Below, piece after piece: positions 16,540-24,884 of a stretch of 64,000 nucleotides of DNA; position 1 is the stretch's first letter, and each line of letters starts with the position of its first letter. This DNA comes from Yeosuana aromativorans (GTDB lineage Bacteria; Bacteroidota; Bacteroidia; Flavobacteriales; Flavobacteriaceae). The notes below the pieces were generated by a model. The model was not told the origin of the DNA. It worked only from the letters and a program-made list of their open reading frames with translations, and ran no database searches. The translations under genes were made by a program, and so were the position numbers. The stretch lies in the NCBI RefSeq assembly GCF_014646655.1, contig NZ_BMNR01000001.1, positions 626,572-690,571 on the forward strand, in the 5' to 3' direction.

Positions 16540-16989
16540 TTAGTTTTTTATAAATAAGTTGTTTTTTATGGTATTAGATGTTATTTCTATGAATTTTTGA
16601 TTGGTTTTTTCACTGCTCAATCCGCCTAATTCGGGCATCCATTTTCCTGTTTTTATCCAATCAAGCTGATTAAGTATATCCTTTGAGACGGTTTCTTCCC
16701 CGGTATATAAACAGGTTTTATATTGTTTGTTTTTGGCCAGTTTTAATAAATCAACCAACTGGTCTTTATGCCATTCGCCACCCATAAAAAGCACACAGGT
16801 AGCCAGGTTTTTATATTGTTGCAATTTTTCAGAAAAAACCGCTTTTGTTAATTCATAACCATTTTCTTCTTTCCATAAAAAAGAAGAATGACAACCTTCG
16901 CATTGAAGTGAACAACCGCAGATTGAAAAACACAAACTGATTTCTCCGGGTACTTCTTGCAATACAACTTGAAAGTCGTAGTAATTCAT
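16540..16989 (-). CDS. nrdG: Anaerobic ribonucleotide reductase activating protein (radical SAM)
   Basis: A 149-residue radical S-adenosylmethionine activase that installs the glycyl radical on NrdD. The [4Fe-4S] ligands are the three Cys of CSLQCEGCH (C-x3-C-x2-C), preceded by a further Cys in SICGC. VLFMGGEW is the glycine-rich SAM-contacting strand. It is short like other NrdG proteins. It is the first gene of the nrdG-nrdD unit. A perfect TAnnTTTG sits at 16993-17000 but so close to the ATG that it would give a leaderless message, so I do not assign the promoter. Confidence 0.92.
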   Translation of the reverse strand: MNYYDFQVVLQEVPGEISLCFSICGCSLQCEGCHSSFLWKEENGYELTKAVFSEKLQQYKNLATCVLFMGGEWHKDQLVDLLKLAKNKQYKTCLYTGEETVSKDILNQLDWIKTGKWMPELGGLSSEKTNQKFIEITSNTIKNNLFIKN

Positions 16990-17388
16990 TTACAAAAATA
17001 TTTAAAAGATTATAGGGTCTTTTATTATTTTATAAAACTAACCACTATTTTTTTTGAATTAAACCCAAGCCAAATGAGTTATTAAAAATGTTATTAACAA
17101 TCTTGTAATCGCCATATAACATGATAGTTAGTCAACATATATTTTTGAAATCAACAGAAATATTACATCTTGAGAAACCGCTTTTGGAAGCAACTCTATG
17201 TGAATTTTAGTAGTTCCTCGATATAATTTGACATTGTAGTTGAAAGATGTTAAATTAATATCAGTTTTTTTTAATTATTCTTAATGAGAATTCATTATAC
17301 TTTAAAAATCAACAAAACTTATTAGATAAGGCAATGATTCATGAAAGCTTCATTACTTTTACACGTAATTAAAAATTAGATTGATACT
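16990..17388. other. Gene-free divergent region between nrdG and ppc
   Basis: About 400 bp, AT-rich at both ends. On the ppc side TACTTTTA (17354-17361) is one base from the -7 consensus, 28 bp before the ppc ATG, and AATGAGAATTCATT (17284-17297) is an inverted repeat. In the middle (about 17120-17270) base composition is less AT-rich, and two short frames (29 codons on +, 46 codons without a start on -) are open. Neither is convincing. Confidence 0.6.
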
Positions 17389-19977
17389 ATGTCCGTAGAG
17401 CCAAAATTAGCACGATTCAAACAAAACGTTTTATCCAAATACCAAATATACAACAGTATATTCATGACCTTGCCTTTTGACACCATTACTAAAACAGGTG
17501 TTTTATTGCCATTATTCCATGAAACCTGTAAAAAAGGATTTGCAAACGGTGATGATCCTACTACTATTGTCGACACGTTTTTTAAGAAATACCAAGCAAG
17601 ACGCACCAAGGAAAGCCAAATAAATTTATTGTTCCGGTTTATTCAATATATAGAACGCCAAGTGGTATTATTTGATGCCATTGAAGATGCCGCTTTCCCA
17701 ATAGTAAATAACATGGAAGGTATTGGCACCTTAAGGAACCTTAAAGAATCGGCCATTTCTGAAAACCGATTGGAAGAGCTTAAAAGCTATCTTGAGGAAT
17801 TTAAAGTGCGTATTGTATTGACCGCTCACCCTACGCAGTTTTATCCAGGGTCTGTTTTGGGCATCATCACGGATTTAACCGAAGCCATTAAACGCAATGA
17901 CCTAAAGGAAATCAACAATTTGTTTGCCCAACTTGGTAAAACACCTTTCTTTAAACGAGAAAAACCAACCCCTTATGATGAGGCCGTCAGTTTGATCTGG
18001 TATCTGGAAAATGTATTTTATAAGTCTTTTAGCGAAATTTATAATTACATCCAACAGAATATCTATGACGATAGTAAAAAGCATAACGAAATCATAAACA
18101 TTGGTTTTTGGCCCGGTGGCGATAGAGACGGAAACCCGTTTGTAAAACCAGAGACTACCTTAAAAGTGGCCGCAAAACTAAAGCAATCAATCTTAAAAAA
18201 ATATTACGCAGACCTTAAGGATTTACGACGAAAATTAACCTTTAGAGGCATTGAAGAACGCGTGATTCGATTGGAAACCATCATGTATAACTTCAGCATC
18301 AACTTAAATGCCGAAGAAACCATTTCGTCCAAGGAACTGCTCCACGAATTACTGGATATTAGGAACACCATCATAGAAAAACATCAATCCTTATATGTTT
18401 CTGAAATCAATAATTTAATCAATAGGGTACGCCTTTTTGGATATTATTTTGCAACCCTTGACATCAGACAGGACAGTAGAATCCATCACTCGGTTTTTAC
18501 AACCGTCATAAATCATTTAATTGAAACCGGTCACCCATCGTTTCCAAAAAACTATCATGACTTATCTGAAGATGAGCAAATCAAGATTTTATCAGAAGCT
18601 TCAGAAGGAAATATTGATATCAATGTATTTGAAGATGAAATGGTGTTCAACACCTTAAAAACCATTGAAACCATCAAGGATATTCAAAAAACAAATGGTG
18701 AAAGAGGTGCCAACCGATATATTATAAGCAACAACCAAACCGCATTAAATGTCATGCAGTTGTTTGCCATGTTAAAATTAGTAGCGTTCAAAGATCATTT
18801 AACGGTTGATGTAGTACCGCTTTTTGAAACCATCACAGACTTGGAAAATGCTCCAAAAGTAATGGAACAACTGTATTCCAATCCAAACTATATGGCCCAT
18901 TTAAAAAGCCGTGGCAATAAACAAACCATCATGCTCGGCTTTTCTGACGGCACCAAAGATGGCGGTTATTTAATGGCTAACTGGGGTATTTACAAAGCCA
19001 AGGAATTGCTTACTGAAATGTCAAGAAAATATGATATTACGGCCATATTTTTTGATGGGCGTGGTGGGCCACCTGCTAGAGGTGGCGGAAAAACACATCA
19101 GTTTTACGCATCTTTGGGACCAACCATTGAAGACAAAGAAGTCCAGTTGACCATCCAAGGGCAAACCATCAGCTCTAACTTTGGAACATTGGATTCTTCT
19201 CAATACAACTTGGAGCAATTGATTAGTTCGGGCATGTTTAATCGTATTGGAAAAGATAAACTTGCCATGTCTGCTGATGACAGAGTTGTCATGAACGATC
19301 TGGCCGAGACAAGCTATCAAGCTTATAAAGACTTTAAAAATCACCCCATGTTCATTCCTTATTTAGAGCGAATGAGCACCTTAAAATATTACGCCAAAAC
19401 CAATATTGGTAGTAGGCCATCAAAACGTGGCACTTCAGATAAGTTAGTGTTTTCAGATTTAAGAGCTATTCCGTTTGTAGGTTCTTGGAGTCAGTTAAAA
19501 CAAAACGTACCTGGATTTTTTGGAGTAGGAACAGCCCTAAAAGCCTATGAGGAACGCGGCGAATTCCACAAAGTAGAATCCTTGTACAAAAACTCAAAAT
19601 TCTTTAAAACACTATTGGAAAACAGTATGATGTCATTGACTAAATCGTTTTTTGATTTAACGCAATACATGTCAAAAGATGAAGAGTTTGGTGCATTTTG
19701 GAACATCATACACAATGAATATCTTACCACAAAAAGGTTACTTTTAAAGTTGACAGGATATAAAGAATTAATGGAAAATGAGCCATCTGGAAAAGCGTCT
19801 ATTGATGTACGGGAAGCTATTGTATTACCATTGCTGACCATTCAGCAATACGCTCTTAAGCGAATTCAAGAGTTGGAAAAAGAACCCGTTAAAGATACCG
19901 AACAAATCAAGATTTTTGAAAAGATTGTAACCCGCTCATTGTTTGGTAACATTAACGCCAGTAGAAATTCGGCTTAA
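17389..19977 (+). CDS. ppc: Phosphoenolpyruvate carboxylase
   Basis: An 862-residue anaplerotic enzyme that fixes bicarbonate onto PEP to give oxaloacetate. It has the essential His147 in LTAHPTQ, FWPGGDRDGNPFV, the GFSDGTKDGG loop (about residue 520), GSRPSKR with RAIPFVGSW, and a C-terminal NINASRNSA. The catalytic segment usually read FHGRGG is FDGRGGPPARGGG here (about residue 555), so the loop His is replaced by Asp. The N-terminus is about 20 residues shorter than in enterobacterial enzymes. Placed next to ammonium uptake and gltBD, it fits supply of carbon skeletons for nitrogen assimilation. It is a single-gene unit with a terminator after it. Confidence 0.95.
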   Translation: MSVEPKLARFKQNVLSKYQIYNSIFMTLPFDTITKTGVLLPLFHETCKKGFANGDDPTTIVDTFFKKYQARRTKESQINLLFRFIQYIERQVVLFDAIEDAAFPIVNNMEGIGTLRNLKESAISENRLEELKSYLEEFKVRIVLTAHPTQFYPGSVLGIITDLTEAIKRNDLKEINNLFAQLGKTPFFKREKPTPYDEAVSLIWYLENVFYKSFSEIYNYIQQNIYDDSKKHNEIINIGFWPGGDRDGNPFVKPETTLKVAAKLKQSILKKYYADLKDLRRKLTFRGIEERVIRLETIMYNFSINLNAEETISSKELLHELLDIRNTIIEKHQSLYVSEINNLINRVRLFGYYFATLDIRQDSRIHHSVFTTVINHLIETGHPSFPKNYHDLSEDEQIKILSEASEGNIDINVFEDEMVFNTLKTIETIKDIQKTNGERGANRYIISNNQTALNVMQLFAMLKLVAFKDHLTVDVVPLFETITDLENAPKVMEQLYSNPNYMAHLKSRGNKQTIMLGFSDGTKDGGYLMANWGIYKAKELLTEMSRKYDITAIFFDGRGGPPARGGGKTHQFYASLGPTIEDKEVQLTIQGQTISSNFGTLDSSQYNLEQLISSGMFNRIGKDKLAMSADDRVVMNDLAETSYQAYKDFKNHPMFIPYLERMSTLKYYAKTNIGSRPSKRGTSDKLVFSDLRAIPFVGSWSQLKQNVPGFFGVGTALKAYEERGEFHKVESLYKNSKFFKTLLENSMMSLTKSFFDLTQYMSKDEEFGAFWNIIHNEYLTTKRLLLKLTGYKELMENEPSGKASIDVREAIVLPLLTIQQYALKRIQELEKEPVKDTEQIKIFEKIVTRSLFGNINASRNSA

Positions 19978-20001
19978 TAAATAACTGTTTATAAATAAAA
20001 A

Positions 20002-20026
20002 GACGGCTTAAAAAGCCGCCTTTTTT
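20002..20026. terminator. Terminator between ppc and the convergent amtB
   Basis: The stem gacggctt (20002-20009) / aagccgcc (20013-20020) has one mismatched pair and is followed by T6. An A-run to the left makes it usable on the minus strand too. Confidence 0.85.
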
Positions 20027-20045
20027 ATACAATATATTGTGTTTA

Positions 20046-21290
20046 TTAATGTTCGTTCAGCCTAAAATCCGGATACGCATCCATACCATGTTCATGCACA
20101 TCAAGCCCTTCCAGTTCTTCTTTTTCAGACACGCGTATTCCAACTGTTTTCTTTAAAACAATAAGTATAATAAAACTAGTGATGACGCAAAAAACGCCAT
20201 AAACCGCTATTCCAATCAATTGGCTTATAAATTGGTTGAATCCTGCCAATGCACCAAAAATACCAACAGCCAATGTTCCCCAAACACCACAAACCAAGTG
20301 AACGGCAACAGCACCTACAGGGTCGTCCAATTTTAATTTATCAATAAAGCTTACCGCAAATACAATTAGAGTTCCGGCAATAGCCCCAATTAAAATAGCA
20401 TCCATAGGACTCATTTGATCGGCTCCCGCAGTAATGCCAACCAATCCGCCCAAAATACCATTTAAGAACATGGTCAAATCTAAGTTCTTATACATGGCGG
20501 TTGAAACCAACATGGCTACAACTCCACCTGCAGCAGCTGCCAAGCAGGTAGTAACCAATGTTATGGATGTTGCTGATGGATCTGCCGAAAGTACTGACCC
20601 TCCATTAAATCCGAACCACCCTAACCAAAGTATCAAAACTCCTGTTGTTGCCAAAGGAAGATTATGACCCGGAATGGCCTGAACTTTTCCGTCTTTAAAT
20701 TTCCCAATTCTTGGGCCCAATAAACATACAGCCACAACGGCTGCCCAGCCTCCAACAGAATGTACTAAGGTTGAACCAGCAAAATCATAAAAAGGTGTGC
20801 CCATGGTTTGCAAAAAACCTCCGCCCCATTTCCAAGAACCAGCAATAGGATAGACTAATCCTACATAAATAACTGTAAAAATCATGAACGGTACAATCTT
20901 GACACGTTCAGCAACAGCTCCAGAAACAATGGTTGCTGCAGTTGCCGCAAACATCCCTTGGAATAAAAAATCAGTCCAGTACGTATAGCCTCCACTTGCG
21001 TAAAGCGTTCCATCTGCATTTGTAAATGCATTTTGCATGCTTCCCAACCCAATACCAAAGTGTGGCATGGCTATAACGCCATTGAAGGCGCCTGGATACA
21101 TTAAGTTAAAGCCAACCAAGCCATATAAAAGTAGGCCAACAGTAACGATAAAAATATTTTTAAATAAAACGTTTATTGTATTCTTTTGTCTTGTTAAACC
21201 TATTTCCAAAAGTGAAAATCCAAGGTGCATAAAGAAAACGAGCGCTGTACAGATCATCATCCATACATTGTTAGTAGTTAGTAATTCCAT
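20046..21290 (-). CDS. amtB: Ammonium transporter (Amt family), copy 1
   Basis: A 414-residue, eleven-helix ammonium channel. The twin pore histidines are in AGSTLVHSVGGWAA and VAVHLVCGVWGTLAV, and AERVKIVPF with ATAATIVSGAVAER is the family signature. The cytoplasmic tail ends HEHGMDAYPDFRLNEH, identical in layout to the second copy downstream of the other PII gene, which points to a tandem duplication of an amtB-PII pair. It is the last gene of the minus-strand nitrogen cluster, 20 bp after a PII gene. PII is expected to gate the channel by inserting its T-loop. Confidence 0.95.
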   Translation of the reverse strand: MELLTTNNVWMMICTALVFFMHLGFSLLEIGLTRQKNTINVLFKNIFIVTVGLLLYGLVGFNLMYPGAFNGVIAMPHFGIGLGSMQNAFTNADGTLYASGGYTYWTDFLFQGMFAATAATIVSGAVAERVKIVPFMIFTVIYVGLVYPIAGSWKWGGGFLQTMGTPFYDFAGSTLVHSVGGWAAVVAVCLLGPRIGKFKDGKVQAIPGHNLPLATTGVLILWLGWFGFNGGSVLSADPSATSITLVTTCLAAAAGGVVAMLVSTAMYKNLDLTMFLNGILGGLVGITAGADQMSPMDAILIGAIAGTLIVFAVSFIDKLKLDDPVGAVAVHLVCGVWGTLAVGIFGALAGFNQFISQLIGIAVYGVFCVITSFIILIVLKKTVGIRVSEKEELEGLDVHEHGMDAYPDFRLNEH

Positions 21291-21309
21291 AAATAGTGTT
21301 TCTGATAAT

Positions 21310-21648
21310 TTATTTTAATGTCTCTCCTCCTTTTTCGCCTGTTCGTATTCTGTAAGACTCTTGCATGTCAGATACAAATATTTTTCCATCTCCCACTTGC
21401 CCCGTACCTGCTGAGCTTAAAATTGCTTTTATTGTGGCATCTGCAAAGTCATCATTTACCACAATGGATAAATATCTACGTTGAATATCACTGGTACTGT
21501 AACTAACACCCCTGTAGACGTGGCCTTCTTTTTCGTTCCCAATTCCAGTAACATCCCAATAAGAGAAAAAGTTCACTCCAACACCGTGCAAGGCTTCTTT
21601 TACATCGGTGAATTTCGATTTTCTGATAATCGCTTCAATTTTTTTCAT
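21310..21648 (-). CDS. PII-type nitrogen regulatory protein, copy 1
   Basis: A 112-residue PII protein. The T-loop has KEGHVYRGVSYS with Tyr in the uridylylation position, the B-loop is TGQVGDGKIFV, and the C-terminal TRTGEKGG-type motif reads RIRTGEKGGETLK. PII trimers sense ATP/ADP and 2-oxoglutarate and bind AmtB. Both PII copies lie immediately upstream of an amtB gene, the order opposite in strand but typical as a pair. It is about 85-90 percent identical to the second copy (23072-23410) by eye. A perfect TAnnTTTG box 27 bp upstream and a terminator before it make this pair a separate transcription unit. Confidence 0.95.
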   Translation of the reverse strand: MKKIEAIIRKSKFTDVKEALHGVGVNFFSYWDVTGIGNEKEGHVYRGVSYSTSDIQRRYLSIVVNDDFADATIKAILSSAGTGQVGDGKIFVSDMQESYRIRTGEKGGETLK

Positions 21649-21674
21649 GATGGTATTATTTAATAGTTTGGATC

Positions 21675-21682
21675 CAAAAGTA
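21675..21682 (-). promoter_or_regulatory. -7 promoter element of the first PII-amtB pair
   Basis: TACTTTTG on the minus strand is a perfect consensus match, 27 bp before the ATG at 21648. Upstream of it the minus strand reads TTTTAACCC (21701-21709), a string also found in the porin/gltB intergenic region. Confidence 0.55.
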
Positions 21683-21744
21683 GAAAAATAAATTTTAAAT
21701 GGGTTAAAATTTGAGGTAGAGCGGTTAAAAAATGATAAAATAAC

Positions 21745-21777
21745 AAAAGGACCCCTAAAAAATTAGGGATCCTTTTT
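21745..21777. terminator. Terminator between the two PII-amtB pairs
   Basis: The stem aaaaggacccctaa (21745-21758) / ttagggatcctttttt (21763-21777) has a single mismatch and short T-runs on both sides. It ends the porin-PII-amtB transcript before the next PII promoter. Confidence 0.8.
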
Positions 21778-21807
21778 TAAAAAACGTTTTATTAATAAAA
21801 TTTGATA

Positions 21808-23049
21808 TTAATGCTCGTTCAATCTGAAATCTGGATAGGCTTCCATACCATGCTCATGGATATCAAGACCTTCAATTTCTTCTTTTTCAGAAACGCGTAA
21901 GCCCATTGTTTTCTTGAGGATGAACAACACAATGAAGGATGCCACTATGGCCCATAGTCCAATGCCGAAGACACCCGCAGCTTGAGCACCTAATTGGCCA
22001 AACCCACCACCGTAGAACAAGCCTCCATCAGTAGCAAATAAGCCAACACATAAAGTACCTATCGCACCACAAACACCATGAACTGAAACAGCTCCAACTG
22101 GATCATCAACTTTTAATTTTTTATCAACAAACTCTATTGACAATACTACAATGATACCACAAATAATACCAATTGCCATAGCACCAAAGTTATCTACTGC
22201 AGCACAACCAGCAGTAACACCAACCAATCCTGCAAGCACACCATTTAACGTCATGGATGCATCTGGTTTTCCGTATTTAATCCAAGTGAAGAACATAGCC
22301 GCAAGACCACCCGCTGCACCAGCCAAGTTTGTTGTAATGATAATGTTTGATACATGAGCAGCACTGTCTCCAGAAATTGCTAACTCAGAACCACCATTAA
22401 ATCCATACCATCCAATCCAAAGAATGAATACACCCAAGGCTCCAAATAAGATACTGTGACCAGGAATAGCGTTAGATTTTCCGTTAGTATATTTTCCAAT
22501 TCTAGGACCCACCATAGCGGCAGCAACCAAAGCAGCCCATCCTCCAACAGAGTGCACCACAGTTGAACCTGCAAAATCAATAAATCCTAAGTCAGTTAAC
22601 CAACCATCACCTTGCCATACCCAGTGACCGGATATAGGATAGATAAGTACGGTCATCAATAATGAAAACACCAAATAGGTTGTAAACTTGGTTCTTTCAG
22701 CAATGGCTCCAGAAACGATAGTGGCAGCTGTTGCACAGAATACTGTTTGAAAGAATAAGTTATGCATCTCACCAGCATCATTGAAAAACAATGAAGGCGT
22801 TCCTATAAAAGAGCTAATATCATCGCCGTACATAAGTGCATAACCGATTAACCAAAACCCAACAGATCCAATACAGAAATCCATTAAGTTTTTCATAATA
22901 ATATTTATAGTGTTTTTAGATCTGGTAAATCCTGTTTCCACTAATGTGAACCCTGCTTGCATAAAGAAAACCAATGCTCCTGCAATTAATATCCACATAA
23001 TATCTAGCACACCATTAATGTCTGCTATTCCTTTTACTACTTCTTCCAT
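21808..23049 (-). CDS. amtB: Ammonium transporter (Amt family), copy 2
   Basis: A 413-residue Amt channel paralogous to the one at 20046-21290. Pore histidines are present in AGSTVVHSVGGWAA and VSVHGVCGAIGTLCV, and CATAATIVSGAIAER is conserved. The tail GLDIHEHGMEAYPDFRLNEH matches the other copy. It follows its PII gene by 22 bp and is third in the unit porin-PII-amtB. Retention of two complete channel/regulator pairs suggests different affinity or different expression, which sequence alone does not decide. Confidence 0.95.
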   Translation of the reverse strand: MEEVVKGIADINGVLDIMWILIAGALVFFMQAGFTLVETGFTRSKNTINIIMKNLMDFCIGSVGFWLIGYALMYGDDISSFIGTPSLFFNDAGEMHNLFFQTVFCATAATIVSGAIAERTKFTTYLVFSLLMTVLIYPISGHWVWQGDGWLTDLGFIDFAGSTVVHSVGGWAALVAAAMVGPRIGKYTNGKSNAIPGHSILFGALGVFILWIGWYGFNGGSELAISGDSAAHVSNIIITTNLAGAAGGLAAMFFTWIKYGKPDASMTLNGVLAGLVGVTAGCAAVDNFGAMAIGIICGIIVVLSIEFVDKKLKVDDPVGAVSVHGVCGAIGTLCVGLFATDGGLFYGGGFGQLGAQAAGVFGIGLWAIVASFIVLFILKKTMGLRVSEKEEIEGLDIHEHGMEAYPDFRLNEH

Positions 23050-23071
23050 AATAAATTATTTTTGTTGATTA

Positions 23072-23410
23072 TTACTTAAGGGTATCCCCACCTTTTTCTC
23101 CCGTTCTTATTCTATATGACTCAAGGACATCAGACACAAATATCTTTCCGTCACCTACTTCGCCAGTTCCTGCAGAACTAATAATGGCTTTTACAGTTGG
23201 GTCTGCAAAGTCATCATTAACGACTATAGATAAGTATCTGCGTTGAATATCACTGGTACTGTAAGAGATCCCTCTGTATACATGTCCTTCCTTTTCATTT
23301 CCTATTCCGGTAACATCCCAGTAAGAGAAAAAGTTTACCCCAACACCGTGTAGTGCTTCTTTAACCGCACGGTATTTTGATTTTCTTATTATTGCATCAA
23401 TTTTCTTCAT
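23072..23410 (-). CDS. PII-type nitrogen regulatory protein, copy 2
   Basis: A 112-residue PII paralogue with the T-loop KEGHVYRGISYS (Tyr kept), B-loop TGEVGDGKIFV and C-terminal RIRTGEKGGDTLK. It differs from copy 1 at few positions, mainly AVKEALHG region residues and PTVKAIISS. The gene lies 28 bp downstream of the porin gene and directly upstream of amtB copy 2, consistent with one nitrogen-responsive transcript. No dedicated glnD is visible in the window, so whether the Tyr is modified is unknown. Confidence 0.95.
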   Translation of the reverse strand: MKKIDAIIRKSKYRAVKEALHGVGVNFFSYWDVTGIGNEKEGHVYRGISYSTSDIQRRYLSIVVNDDFADPTVKAIISSAGTGEVGDGKIFVSDVLESYRIRTGEKGGDTLK

Positions 23411-23438
23411 AATTATATGTTGTTTTAATTAGGATTTT

Positions 23439-24419
23439 TTAGAAACTATAAATAGCAGCTAATGTGAAGGCAGCTAAACTTTTTGTAGGAGCTAAGTCTG
23501 AATCTAAATATGGCTCATCATTGCTCCAAGAATCTAATCTAATCTCAGGTTTAATTATTAAGTTTTCAACTGTATAGCTTCCTGTAAGAGTGGCCGCAAA
23601 AACGCTTGGCAAATTGCTGGCATCTTTTACATGGTAACCAAAATACTCACCTCTTAATCCAATACTAAAATCATCAGATGTTTTTAACTGCGGATATAAT
23701 GCAGCGCCATAAAAACCAGCATCATCCATAGTTTGATAAGCGCCATTGATTCCTAAGAAGAAAGAATCAGATAAATCAAAACCTCCTGTATAATCAATTT
23801 CAAAACCTAAAACTTCCTTGTTATCATAGTAAAAGTTTAAAAATTGGCCAGAGAAACCTAACTGGGCACCAAGAGCATAGCCTCCAGTCATGTTGTTGTT
23901 AACATCTGTTGGATTCATAACGGCAAGCATCAAACTGAAATCATCTGATAAAGCAAAATCAGCTTTAATACCAACATGAGAGAATGGTCCGTTAGAAAAT
24001 AAATAAGATGTGCTGTAGTTAAAGTTACCCACCGGAGAAATTACTTCATACCCTAAATACGTATTGAAACGACCCATTGTTAAGGTTGTGCTTTCTGAAA
24101 CATTCCAGTATGCATATAATTGGTTAAGATTGTAACCGCCAACAGCAGCATCACCTCTTGGTCCAAAAACCACATCGGCAACCACACCTGTTTTTTCACC
24201 TTCATAAGATGCAATGATATTGGCCATGCCTAATGCAAAGCCTGTCTCATCTGCAAATGAAGTTCCAAATGACTGTCCTGAATTATCTGGAGCGGTTAAC
24301 ATAGTTTGATAATAAGCATCTACTGTACCGCTAATACTTACTTTTTTAGCCGGAGCCTCTTCTTGAGCGAATAAACTAAACGCTGCTAAAAACATTGAAA
24401 GTGTAAAAATTTTTTTCAT
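23439..24419 (-). CDS. Outer-membrane beta-barrel porin associated with ammonium transport genes
   Basis: A 326-residue protein with a signal peptide (KIFTLSMFLAAFSLFAQ), alternating amphipathic strands throughout and a terminal aromatic residue (LAAIYSF), as expected of an outer-membrane barrel. Segments such as TLTMGRFNTYLGYEVISP and PFSHVGIKADFALS resemble the OmpL-like putative beta-barrel porin-2 family. As first gene of a unit with PII and amtB, it is likely to let ammonium or small nitrogen compounds through the outer membrane. That is inferred from context; no substrate evidence is in the sequence. Confidence 0.85.
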   Translation of the reverse strand: MKKIFTLSMFLAAFSLFAQEEAPAKKVSISGTVDAYYQTMLTAPDNSGQSFGTSFADETGFALGMANIIASYEGEKTGVVADVVFGPRGDAAVGGYNLNQLYAYWNVSESTTLTMGRFNTYLGYEVISPVGNFNYSTSYLFSNGPFSHVGIKADFALSDDFSLMLAVMNPTDVNNNMTGGYALGAQLGFSGQFLNFYYDNKEVLGFEIDYTGGFDLSDSFFLGINGAYQTMDDAGFYGAALYPQLKTSDDFSIGLRGEYFGYHVKDASNLPSVFAATLTGSYTVENLIIKPEIRLDSWSNDEPYLDSDLAPTKSLAAFTLAAIYSF

Positions 24420-24884
24420 GATTGTTTAATTTTTAAGTTATTGTTTTTAAATGTTATTTTATTGTTAATATGGCGTAAAACTATATAAAAAAGTTTTAAC
24501 CCCTAAAAAAAATAGGGTTAACTGGCTAACTTTTATTAATTTTCATGTTTTACCCCTATTTTTTTAATGGCAAACCATTTATTTTTTGATTTTTTGATTT
24601 TTTGATAACTACACAATTGAATTATTTGCAGTTAATTTTATTATTTGGTGATATTATTGCTGACAATGGTAATTTTCTTTGCTTTTAATTAACATATTGT
24701 TATTTATCATTGATTTTTAGCGATTGAATATTTATTAAAATATCCTTATATTATTGTTATATAATTATTTTTATCTCGCTTATACATCAAAAATCGAAAT
24801 AATGAAATAGCCCTTGCTATTATTTAAAATCTACTGCATATATTCGCTTTGAAAAGTAGGATTTCAAACCAAAATTTGTTGATT
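24420..24884. promoter_or_regulatory. Divergent regulatory region between the porin-PII-amtB unit and gltBD
   Basis: About 430-465 bp of very AT-rich, gene-free DNA. It holds an inverted repeat TTAACCCCTA (24496-24505) / TAGGGTTAA (24513-24521) and a second half-site TTTTACCCCTA at 24548-24558. The related string TTTTAACCC is upstream of the other PII gene. On the plus strand TCGCTTTG (24844-24851), one base from the -7 consensus, is the likely gltB promoter. On the minus strand TAgTTTTA (about 24477-24484) could serve the porin gene. These repeats are candidate operator sites for nitrogen control. Confidence 0.45.

Noticed and set aside
16993-17000. Perfect TAnnTTTG 4 bp before the nrdG ATG
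   Set aside because: It would imply a leaderless transcript; without mapping I do not assign it as the promoter.
17121-17210. 29-codon plus-strand frame in the nrdG-ppc gap
   Set aside because: It is short, lacks a recognisable promoter or terminator, and overlaps another equally open frame on the opposite strand.
17121-17270. 46-codon minus-strand frame without ATG, with fairly protein-like translation
   Set aside because: No start codon and no family resemblance; open frames of this length occur by chance. It could be a gene remnant, but I cannot support it.
24849-24884. N-terminal extension of gltB from TTG
   Set aside because: The TTG overlaps a -7-like box (TCGCTTTG, 24844-24851), and the ATG at 24885 already precedes the glutaminase Cys by a normal propeptide.
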